Shown here one piece after another: positions 1 to 5,289 of a stretch of DNA of 5,289 bases; positions within the stretch are counted from its first letter, which is position 1, and each line of letters starts with the position of its first letter. Both the position numbers and the translations under genes were made by a program. The DNA comes from Ruminococcaceae bacterium UBA7135. Its GTDB lineage: Bacteria; Bacillota; Clostridia; Oscillospirales; Ruminococcaceae. The stretch lies in the NCBI GenBank assembly GCA_002492075.1, contig DKXD01000104.1, forward strand, positions 1-5,289, given 5' to 3'. The notes beneath the pieces were generated by a model. The model was not told the DNA's origin. It was given only the letters and a program-made list of their open reading frames with translations, and searched no databases.

Positions 1-72
1 CGAGAGAAAATAAAAAATGTGTCTGCTTTTAACGAGAAATTAGTAAAGGGCAAAATTAAGGAGAAACAATAA
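1..72 (+). CDS. Possible 3' end of an upstream gene (partial)
   Basis: Reading from base 1, this frame stays open for 23 codons and stops at TAA 70-72, one base before the carA ATG. The other two forward frames close early. The inferred peptide is Lys/Glu-rich and ends in KGKIKEKQ, which would fit a charged, soluble C-terminus. If real, the carA ribosome binding site lies inside the end of this gene and carA would be a downstream member of a longer operon. In AT-rich DNA an open run of this length is not rare by chance, so it could equally be a non-coding leader. The fragment is too short to assign a family. Confidence 0.3.
   Translation, partial: REKIKNVSAFNEKLVKGKIKEKQ
57..63 (+). promoter_or_regulatory. 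Ribosome binding site of carA
   Basis: TAAGGAG lies 10 nt before the ATG at 74. It is a strong Shine-Dalgarno match and supports that start. I see no convincing -35/-10 pair, and the 73 upstream bases are too few to show a pyrimidine attenuator or PyrR-type leader if one exists. Confidence 0.8.
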
Positions 73-73
73 A

Positions 74-1177
74 ATGATTTTTGAGAACAAAAGAAAAGCG
101 GCTTTGGTACTTGCCGACGGTACGGAGTTCCACGGGCGCGGGTTCGGCGCGGAGGGCGACACGATAGGAGAAATAGTGTTCACCACCGCCATGACGGGCT
201 ATCAGGAAACGCTTACAGACCCAAGCTATTGTGGGCAGATAGTCACGCAGACGTTCCCGCTTATCGGCAACTACGGAGTGAACAAAACAGACCCCGAAAG
301 CCGAGGCAGCGCGGTTTCGGGTTACATAGTGCGCGAATACTGTGAAGAGCCGAGCAATTTCCGCTGCGAGGGCTGTCTTGACGATTACCTGAAAAGCCTG
401 AATATAGTGGGGATCTGCGACATAGATACTCGCAGACTTACAAGAATAATCCGAGAAAGCGGTGTTATGAACGGAGCTATCGTTTCGGGTGATTATAACA
501 GGGACGAGCTTTTGGAGAAGATACGCGCGTATAAGGTCGGCGAGGTCGTATCAAAGGTATCCGTTAAGGAAAAAGAGTTTTTCCCCGCCGAAAACCCGAA
601 ATTCAACGTTGTTTTAATGGATTACGGATATAAGTTCAATATTCGCCGAGAGCTTGTAAAGCGCGGCTGCAATGTTACGGTAATGCCGTATAACGCGTCC
701 CCGGAGGAAATAAAGACTTTGAACCCCGACGGCATAATGCTCTCAAACGGACCGGGCGACCCCGCGGATAACGTTCTGTCGATACAGACGCTCCGCGAGC
801 TTATTCCGGCACAAATACCTACATTCGGAATATGCTTGGGACATCAGCTTCTGGCGCTCGCGAACGGCGCGAAAACCGAGAAGCTGAAATACGGTCATCG
901 CGGCGGAAATCAGCCAGTAAAGGATATAGCGCTGGATAAAACGTTCATCACCTCGCAAAACCACGGCTACGCGGTCATCGGAGAGAGCGTTCCAAGCGAA
1001 GCAGGCGAGGTCTCTCACATAAACGGCAACGACGGCACCTGCGAGGGCGTGCGCTACACAAACGCGCCCGCGTTTACGGTGCAGTTCCACCCCGAAGCTT
1101 GCGGAGGTCCGCATGATACATCGTATTTGTTCGACGAGTTTATAAAGCTGATGGAGGATAACAGGCAATGCCGTTAA
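74..1177 (+). CDS. carA: Carbamoyl phosphate synthetase, small (glutaminase) subunit
   Basis: This subunit hydrolyses glutamine and passes ammonia through a tunnel to CarB, the first step toward carbamoyl phosphate for pyrimidine and arginine synthesis in the cytoplasm. At 367 residues it is close to the usual length (E. coli about 382). The N-terminal small-chain domain covers roughly residues 8-140 and includes EIVFTTAMTGYQETLTDP (33-50) and the ICDIDTRRLTR segment (114-124). A class I glutamine amidotransferase domain covers about 178-360. It has the oxyanion-loop motif SNGPGDP (224-230), the nucleophile Cys254 in GICLGHQ, the GHRGGNQPV loop (274-282), SQNHGYA (294-300), and the catalytic pair His339 and Glu341 in FHPEA. 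The Cys-His-Glu triad is therefore intact. The ATG at 74 is chosen because of the ribosome binding site just upstream and because the N-terminus aligns with family starts. The 3' end overlaps carB by 10 nt. In Bacillus-type nomenclature it would be pyrAA. Whether it serves pyrimidine synthesis, arginine synthesis or both cannot be told from this window. Confidence 0.98.
   Translation: MIFENKRKAALVLADGTEFHGRGFGAEGDTIGEIVFTTAMTGYQETLTDPSYCGQIVTQTFPLIGNYGVNKTDPESRGSAVSGYIVREYCEEPSNFRCEGCLDDYLKSLNIVGICDIDTRRLTRIIRESGVMNGAIVSGDYNRDELLEKIRAYKVGEVVSKVSVKEKEFFPAENPKFNVVLMDYGYKFNIRRELVKRGCNVTVMPYNASPEEIKTLNPDGIMLSNGPGDPADNVLSIQTLRELIPAQIPTFGICLGHQLLALANGAKTEKLKYGHRGGNQPVKDIALDKTFITSQNHGYAVIGESVPSEAGEVSHINGNDGTCEGVRYTNAPAFTVQFHPEACGGPHDTSYLFDEFIKLMEDNRQCR
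1153..1157 (+). promoter_or_regulatory. Ribosome binding site of carB inside carA
   Basis: GGAGG lies 10 nt before the carB ATG, within the last codons of carA. Ribosomes terminating on carA at 1175-1177 are next to the carB start, so translational coupling that balances the two subunits is likely (inference). Confidence 0.75.
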
Positions 1178-4100
1178 GAAATGATATAAAAAAAGTATTG
1201 GTAATAGGTTCGGGACCTATCGTTATAGGACAGGCAGCCGAGTTTGACTATGCGGGAACACAGGCTTGCCGCGCTCTTAAACAAGAGGGCTTGGAGGTCG
1301 TGCTGATAAACTCCAACCCCGCGACCATTATGACAGACAAGCACATGGCGGACAAAATATACATAGAGCCGCTGACCTTAGACGTTGTAAAACGAGTTAT
1401 CGAGATAGAAAAGCCCGACAGTGTTGTATCGAACCTCGGCGGGCAGACCGCGCTCACGCTCTCTATGCAGCTTGCCGAGAGCGGATTTTTGGAGGAGCAT
1501 GGCGTAAAGCTGCTTGGCTCTAACCCCGAAACGATCCATAAGGCAGAGGACAGACAGGCGTTTAAGGACACTATGGAAGCGATAGGTCAGCCGTGCATAC
1601 CGTCAAAAGTAGTCGAGGATATCGACAGCGCGATGGCGTTTGCAGAGGAAATAGGTTATCCCGTTATAGTGCGCCCCGCGTTCACTTTGGGCGGCACGGG
1701 CGGCGGTATCGCCGAAACCCGTGAAGAGCTTCACGAGATCGCGACAAACGGCTTGCGGCTCTCGCCCATCACGCAAATTCTTGTCGAGAAGTGCATTTCG
1801 GGCTGGAAAGAGATAGAGTTTGAGGTTATGCGCGACCGCAAGGGCAACGTTATCACTGTCTGCTCTATGGAAAACTTCGACCCCGTCGGCGTTCACACGG
1901 GCGACAGCATAGTTGTCGCGCCCTGCGTTACGCTTGCGGACAAGGAATATCAGATGCTCCGCACCGCCGCTCTGGATATAATTCAGGCTCTTAAAGTGGA
2001 GGGCGGCTGCAACTGTCAATTCGCGCTCAAGCCCGACAGCTTCGATTATGCGGTAATTGAAGTAAATCCGCGTGTTTCGCGTTCGTCCGCGCTGGCTTCC
2101 AAGGCTACGGGATATCCGATAGCGAAAGTCGCGGCGAGAATTGCGGTAGGCTACACGCTTGACGAGATAGTAAACCAAGTTACGGGCAAGACCTACGCTT
2201 GCTTTGAACCGGCGCTGGATTATCTTGTAGTGAAGTTCCCGAAATGGCCGTTCGATAAGTTTGTTTACGCGAAGAAAACGCTCGGCACACAGATGAAGGC
2301 AACGGGTGAGATAATGGCGATAGCGCCCTCGTTCGAGGCGGGAATGATGAAAGCCGTGCGTTCTATCGAACTGAAAATGGATACGATGACGAAAAAGGAG
2401 TTCACGCTGCTTTCGGACGAGGAAGTGCTGAAAAAACTGGAGGACGTGGACACCGACCGCTCGTTCTGCGTGTTTGAAGCATTGAAGCGCGGCATTTCCG
2501 TTGACACTATTCACGATATTACCAAAATAGACAAGTGGTTCATTTCCAAGCTAAACAACCTTGTACAGCTTGAAAAGCAGCTTGCCGAGGGCGAGCTAAC
2601 ACAGGAAAAATACAACATAGCTAAGAAGTACTGCTACCTCGACAGCACTATCGAGCGCATTTCGGGGCAAAAGCTTGCCGATAAGGGAATAGAGCGCCGC
2701 CTTGCCGTATATAAAATGGTAGATACCTGCGCGGCGGAGTTCTCCGCCGAAACGCCGTATTTCTACAACACGTTCGACGAGGAAAACGAAGCGGAGGAGT
2801 TTATAAACGCTCACCCGACGGACAAGAAAAAGGTCATAGTTTTCGGTTCGGGACCTATCCGCATAGGACAGGGCATAGAGTTCGACTACTGCTCCGTTCA
2901 CTGCGTGTGGACACTTAAGGAAGAGGGCTGCGAGGCGATAATCTGCAACAACAACCCCGAGACCGTCTCCACGGACTTCGATACAGGAACGCGCCTTTAT
3001 TTCGACCCGCTGACGAGAGAGGACGTTGAATCGCTCATAGCTACCGAAAAGCCCTACGGCTGCGTGGTTCAGTTCGGCGGACAGACGGCTATCTCGCTCA
3101 CGAAGCACCTCACGGAGCTTGGCGTGCGCATACTCGGCACACAAGCCGCCGATATCGACGCCGCGGAGGACAGAGAGCTGTTTGACGAGCTTTTGGAAAA
3201 ATGCGGTATTCCGCGACCAAAGGGTGAAACCGTATTCACGACCGAACAGGCGGTGAAAGCCGCAAACGAGCTTGGTTATCCCGTACTTCTGCGCCCGTCA
3301 TACGTTCTGGGCGGACAGAATATGATAATAGCGCACTGCGACGCGGACGTTGAGGAATATATGAACATAATCACCGCAACAAAACTCGAAAATCCCGTGC
3401 TTATCGACAAATACATGATGGGCACCGAGGTCGAGGTGGACGCCATCTGCGACGGCGAGGACTTTGTTATCCCCGGCATTATGGAACACGTTGAACGTGC
3501 GGGAATACACAGCGGCGACAGCATCTCCATTTACCCCTGCCAAAACCTCTCGCATCACATCAAAAACGTTATAATCGACTACACCGAGAAACTCGCAAAG
3601 GCGCTACACGTCATTGGTCTTGTGAACATACAGTATGTCGTTTACAATCACGAGGTTTATGTAATAGAAGTAAACCCGCGCTCGTCGCGCACGGTGCCGT
3701 ACATCTCAAAGGTAACGGGCGTTCCCATGGTGGACTTAGCTACGAAGATAATCCTCGGCAAAAAGCTGAAGGATATGGGATACAAGAGCGGTCTTTATCC
3801 CGAAAGCCCATATGTCGCGGTCAAGGTTCCCGTGTTCTCTTTTGAGAAGCTGCACGATGTGGATAACCAGCTCGGTCCGGAGATGAAGTCTACGGGCGAG
3901 TGTCTCGGTATTGCAAAAACGTTCGGTGACGCGCTGTTCAAAGGGCTTACGGCAGCAGGATACAAATTCAGCACTGACAAGGAAAGTAAAGGCGTTATCA
4001 TCTCCGTAAGAGATCAAGATAAGAACGAGGTCATCGAAATAGCAAGCCGCTTTGAGGAGCTTGGTTTCAAGATATACGCTACGGCTGGAACGGCTTCCAT

Positions 4101-4383
4101 ACTCAACCGCAATATGATAGCCGCAACTCACGTTTACCGTATTCATGAGCTCAAAGAGCCGAACGTTATCACTCTTTTGGAAAGCGGTGCTATAAACTAC
4201 GTTGTTTCCACTTCGGAAACGGGTCGCAAGCCGTCTCTCGATTCCGTAAAAATGAGACGCAAGGCGGTGGAGCGCTCGATAGTCTGCCTTACCGCCATTG
4301 ATACGGCAAACGCGCTGCTGGACTGCCTTGAGTCACGCCGCTCAATAAACGACGTCGAAATGGTAGACATCACCAAAATATAA
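1168..4383 (+). CDS. carB: Carbamoyl phosphate synthetase, large (synthetase) subunit
   Basis: This subunit makes carbamoyl phosphate from bicarbonate, glutamine-derived ammonia and two ATP, in complex with CarA. Its 1071 residues match the family (E. coli 1073). The four regions run in order: carboxyphosphate ATP-grasp half (about 1-401), oligomerisation domain (402-550), carbamoyl-phosphate ATP-grasp half (551-935), and MGS-like allosteric domain (938-1071). The two synthetase halves are homologous. GSGPIVIGQAAEFDY (14-28) is mirrored by GSGPIRIGQGIEFDY (560-574), and GGQTA occurs at 91-95 and again at 637-641. ATP and metal ligands are present in both halves: Arg129, Arg169, Glu215, His243, Gln284, Glu298 and Asn300 in the first; Arg669, Arg709, His781, Gln822, Glu834 and Asn836 in the second. 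Glu776 and Asp784 match positions I recall as ornithine contacts in E. coli. In the allosteric domain Ser946, Lys952, Thr972 and Thr975 fit the E. coli UMP-site residues, but Arg991 and Ser1014 replace Lys and Asn. The ATG at 1168 has a good ribosome binding site. No truncation or frameshift is seen. pyrAB is the Bacillus-type name. Confidence 0.98.
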   Translation: MPLRNDIKKVLVIGSGPIVIGQAAEFDYAGTQACRALKQEGLEVVLINSNPATIMTDKHMADKIYIEPLTLDVVKRVIEIEKPDSVVSNLGGQTALTLSMQLAESGFLEEHGVKLLGSNPETIHKAEDRQAFKDTMEAIGQPCIPSKVVEDIDSAMAFAEEIGYPVIVRPAFTLGGTGGGIAETREELHEIATNGLRLSPITQILVEKCISGWKEIEFEVMRDRKGNVITVCSMENFDPVGVHTGDSIVVAPCVTLADKEYQMLRTAALDIIQALKVEGGCNCQFALKPDSFDYAVIEVNPRVSRSSALASKATGYPIAKVAARIAVGYTLDEIVNQVTGKTYACFEPALDYLVVKFPKWPFDKFVYAKKTLGTQMKATGEIMAIAPSFEAGMMKAVRSIELKMDTMTKKEFTLLSDEEVLKKLEDVDTDRSFCVFEALKRGISVDTIHDITKIDKWFISKLNNLVQLEKQLAEGELTQEKYNIAKKYCYLDSTIERISGQKLADKGIERRLAVYKMVDTCAAEFSAETPYFYNTFDEENEAEEFINAHPTDKKKVIVFGSGPIRIGQGIEFDYCSVHCVWTLKEEGCEAIICNNNPETVSTDFDTGTRLYFDPLTREDVESLIATEKPYGCVVQFGGQTAISLTKHLTELGVRILGTQAADIDAAEDRELFDELLEKCGIPRPKGETVFTTEQAVKAANELGYPVLLRPSYVLGGQNMIIAHCDADVEEYMNIITATKLENPVLIDKYMMGTEVEVDAICDGEDFVIPGIMEHVERAGIHSGDSISIYPCQNLSHHIKNVIIDYTEKLAKALHVIGLVNIQYVVYNHEVYVIEVNPRSSRTVPYISKVTGVPMVDLATKIILGKKLKDMGYKSGLYPESPYVAVKVPVFSFEKLHDVDNQLGPEMKSTGECLGIAKTFGDALFKGLTAAGYKFSTDKESKGVIISVRDQDKNEVIEIASRFEELGFKIYATAGTASILNRNMIAATHVYRIHELKEPNVITLLESGAINYVVSTSETGRKPSLDSVKMRRKAVERSIVCLTAIDTANALLDCLESRRSINDVEMVDITKI

Positions 4384-4398
4384 GCGAAAACAATAATT

Positions 4399-4432
4399 TT
4401 GCTGTTCGCCGCAAACGGATAACGGCAAGCAA
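4399..4432 (+). other. Imperfect hairpin between carB and the membrane-protein gene
   Basis: TTGCT (4399-4403) can pair with AGCAA (4428-4432), and GCCG (4408-4411) with CGGC (4423-4426). This leaves a 4-nt versus 1-nt internal loop and an 11-nt terminal loop. Only TTT follows, with no proper T-tract, so it is a poor Rho-independent terminator. It sits immediately before the next ribosome binding site, so it could modulate translation or decay of the downstream message, or it could be chance. Confidence 0.3.
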
Positions 4433-4435
4433 TTT

Positions 4436-4442
4436 AAAGGAA
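4436..4442 (+). promoter_or_regulatory. Ribosome binding site of the membrane-protein gene
   Basis: AAAGGAA, with its last G 8 nt before the ATG at 4449, is a reasonable Shine-Dalgarno match. It supports this start over the internal Met45, which would delete the first predicted membrane helix. Confidence 0.65.
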
Positions 4443-4448
4443 CATTTT

Positions 4449-5051
4449 ATGAAAATAAGCAAATACCCGGTAAAACACAGCTATAAGCTCGCGCGGATAA
4501 TAAGCGATGTTATAAGCTTTGCCATAGCGTTTTTGATAGTGAACGCCACCTTGAATTTTTTCCCGGCATACAGGAGAGCAATGATTCTCATGGGAAACAA
4601 AAACGTTGAAGAAATAGTAAACGAATATCGTTATTCGCTGACGTACCGGCAATATTTCGCGTGGATTTTCCCCGCGCTTGTTTTGGGAATTTTCGCGGCG
4701 TATCTTATACTGGTACTTAAAAACCACAAATTCGCGAAATACAACATCACAAAGCAAAACGCGCAAAGCGTCTACGACTGGTACGCGTTCGCGGTATCGC
4801 TGTGCAAGCTGCCGCTGCTGTTGGGCGTGTTCGATATTATGTACATCTTCCAACAGCGAATGATGTTCAACAAGGTCAGCCTGTTCAGCGTACAGGTCAT
4901 TCTGGACGCGGTGATCATTGCGATAATAATTCGGCTTTCGGTGCACAGAATAAGAGGGCTGACCATGGAAACAGAACCTATTAAAAACGAATCAAGCGGC
5001 GGTGTTAAGGCAAAGCTCGCCGATGACGATGACAACGATGAGGTTAATTGA
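4449..5051 (+). CDS. Unrecognised four-helix membrane protein with acidic C-terminal tail
   Basis: I do not recognise this 200-residue protein. It looks like a real gene: it has its own ribosome binding site, a consistent hydrophobic pattern, and codon usage like carAB. Four hydrophobic stretches suggest membrane helices at about 17-38, 69-91, 112-133 and 144-165. The N-terminus before helix 1 is rich in Lys and Arg (Lys2, Lys5, Lys9, Lys13, Arg16), and His/Arg residues follow helix 4 (166-169). An arrangement with both ends in the cytoplasm is therefore likely. The loop between helices 1 and 2 (about 39-68) is the longest and carries mixed charge. The last part (170-200) is hydrophilic and ends with Asp192-Asp195, Asp197 and Glu198, encoded by a short GATGAC-type repeat. 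There is no signal peptidase site, nucleotide-binding motif or catalytic signature that I can see. It begins 65 nt after carB on the same strand, so it may be co-transcribed, but a shared function is not supported. Alternatives are a lineage-specific envelope protein or an accessory transporter subunit; neither has direct evidence. Confidence 0.8.
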   Translation: MKISKYPVKHSYKLARIISDVISFAIAFLIVNATLNFFPAYRRAMILMGNKNVEEIVNEYRYSLTYRQYFAWIFPALVLGIFAAYLILVLKNHKFAKYNITKQNAQSVYDWYAFAVSLCKLPLLLGVFDIMYIFQQRMMFNKVSLFSVQVILDAVIIAIIIRLSVHRIRGLTMETEPIKNESSGGVKAKLADDDDNDEVN

Positions 5052-5061
5052 TAAAATATAA

Positions 5062-5103
5062 TTGAGAATGCGGTTAGAGAGTAGTTGCCGGTTGAGAGTT
5101 GTC
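5062..5103. repeat. Short imperfect direct repeats after the membrane-protein gene
   Basis: CGGTTAGAGAGTAGTTG (5071-5087) and CGGTTGAGAGTTG (about 5089-5101) are near copies with small gaps, and TTGAGA recurs at 5062-5067 and 5092-5097. This low-complexity purine-rich pattern suggests slippage or the edge of a repeat. No T-tract terminator is seen here. Confidence 0.4.
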
Positions 5104-5135
5104 GAACGGTACAGCTTTGTATATTTGGATACACG

Positions 5136-5201
5136 GCAGCGTTACGATATCGTGTAAAATCGCGCTTCGATTATACGCAGCGTGACTTCAGCGTGTGAAA
5201 T
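5136..5201. repeat. Imperfect direct repeat with 41-nt offset
   Basis: The 25-nt segments 5136-5160 and 5177-5201 both start GCAGCGT and end in GTGTRAAAT, matching at about 19 of 25 positions by eye. The first copy contains the perfect 10-nt palindrome ACGATATCGT (5144-5153). A small hairpin, AATCG/CGATT (5158-5162 with 5168-5172), lies between the copies. Nothing here looks coding. The pair may be a tandem duplication that has diverged, or part of the larger repeat-like block that continues to the window end. Confidence 0.45.
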
Positions 5202-5266
5202 TTGCGAAAGCGAGCGACTTTGCGCAGTCGCAGCGAGCAAAGCGAGCGGAGAATGCACAAAGTCAC
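5182..5266. repeat. Nested and competing inverted repeats within the tail
   Basis: Several arms can pair. GACTTTGCGCA (5216-5226) pairs with TGCACAAAGTC (5254-5264) at 10 of 11 positions around a 27-nt loop. GTGACTT (5182-5188) pairs exactly with AAGTCAC (5260-5266). GCGACT (5214-5219) pairs exactly with AGTCGC (5226-5231) around a 6-nt loop. CTTTGC (5218-5223) pairs with GCAAAG (5237-5242). The arms share bases, so they are alternatives. Transcribed RNA from here would be structured. It could slow Rho or exonucleases at the operon 3' end, but no T-tract follows, so I do not call a terminator. Confidence 0.5.
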
Positions 5267-5289
5267 TCGGCTAGCGAACGGAGCGCGAA
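5207..5289. repeat. Repeat block with an AGCGARCG core every 32 nt, cut by the window end
   Basis: The core AGCGAGCG occurs at 5209-5216 and 5241-5248, and as AGCGAACG at 5273-5280, exactly 32 nt apart each time. The first two copies share the longer AAAGCGAGCG. The last two share AGCGARCGGAG. An extra GCGAGC lies at 5233-5238. The spacers between cores differ, which argues against a CRISPR array because the repeated part is too short and the rest has internal inverted symmetry. GC content is visibly higher than in the preceding stretch. This resembles the dispersed intergenic repeats seen in some Clostridia (inference), and it probably continues past the window. Confidence 0.5.

Noticed and set aside
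1603..2514. 303-codon reverse-strand frame opposite carB
   Set aside because: It lies entirely antisense to strongly supported carB coding sequence. It is His/Arg-rich as expected from complemented codons and has no family resemblance.
1207..2859. 15-nt exact repeat GGTTCGGGACCTATC at 1207-1221 and 2845-2859
   Set aside because: Both copies encode the same GSGPI loop in the two homologous halves of CarB, so the ancient internal duplication plus shared codon preference explains it.
4434..4946. 170-codon reverse-strand frame opposite the membrane protein
   Set aside because: The forward protein has a ribosome binding site and a coherent membrane-helix pattern. The reverse frame gives a His/Arg/Tyr-rich product with no features, typical of a shadow.
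4772..5134. 120-codon reverse-strand frame starting in the tail
   Set aside because: Most of it is antisense to the forward membrane-protein gene, it has no good ribosome binding site, and the translation is Ser-rich and featureless.
5068..5157. 29-codon ATG frame after the membrane-protein gene (MRLESSCRLRVVERYS...)
   Set aside because: It has only a weak purine run upstream, is very short, shows no recognisable features and crosses the imperfect repeats. Chance is the simpler explanation.
5052..5160. Operon terminator just after the membrane-protein gene
   Set aside because: The only stems visible (for example TGTAT/ATACA at 5118-5133) are short and AT-rich and are not followed by a run of T, so I cannot support a terminator call.
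5195..5289. GTG-started frame open to the window end (MKFAKASDFAQSQ...) through the repeat block
   Set aside because: There is no ribosome binding site before GTG 5195, and the peptide is a low-complexity Ala/Ser/Arg/Glu mixture produced by the repeated AGCGAGCG units. Such frames often arise as spurious translations of repeats.
5207..5289. Possible CRISPR array because of the regular 32-nt spacing
   Set aside because: The conserved part is only about 8-11 nt per unit, the interval between cores contains self-complementary arms rather than independent spacers, and no cas genes are present.

Overview
The window is dominated by a complete carA-carB operon, which encodes the small and large subunits of glutamine-dependent carbamoyl phosphate synthetase. 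A small multi-pass membrane protein of unknown function follows, and then a non-coding tail rich in short repeats. The organism is probably a member of the Firmicutes, most likely class Clostridia and possibly Ruminococcaceae or Oscillospirales. This is an inference from the strong purine-rich ribosome binding sites, the style of the CarA and CarB sequences (for example the HPEACGGPHD active-site strand in CarA), frequent ATA isoleucine codons and moderate GC content. No taxonomic marker is present, so the placement is tentative.

Layout: positions 1-72 are a short open stretch that may be the 3' end of an upstream gene, ending 1 base before the carA start codon. carA (74-1177) and carB (1168-4383) overlap by 10 nt, and the carB ribosome binding site lies inside the carA coding region. 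A 65-nt gap with a weak imperfect hairpin separates carB from an unrecognised 200-residue protein (4449-5051) that has about four predicted membrane helices and an Asp-rich C-terminal tail. From 5052 to the window end (238 nt) I see no credible gene and no canonical terminator with a T-tract. Instead there are imperfect direct repeats with 41-nt and 32-nt offsets and several inverted repeats, which look like part of a dispersed intergenic repeat.

Function: CarA releases ammonia from glutamine. CarB uses it with bicarbonate and two ATP to make carbamoyl phosphate for pyrimidine and arginine synthesis. All catalytic residues I could check in both subunits are present, so the enzyme should be active. 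Two positions of the CarB allosteric pocket differ from the E. coli UMP-binding residues as I recall them. The membrane protein has no evident link to carbamoyl phosphate metabolism beyond position and strand. I found no convincing new biological system. The parts least explained by known biology are the repeat-rich tail and the unknown membrane protein.
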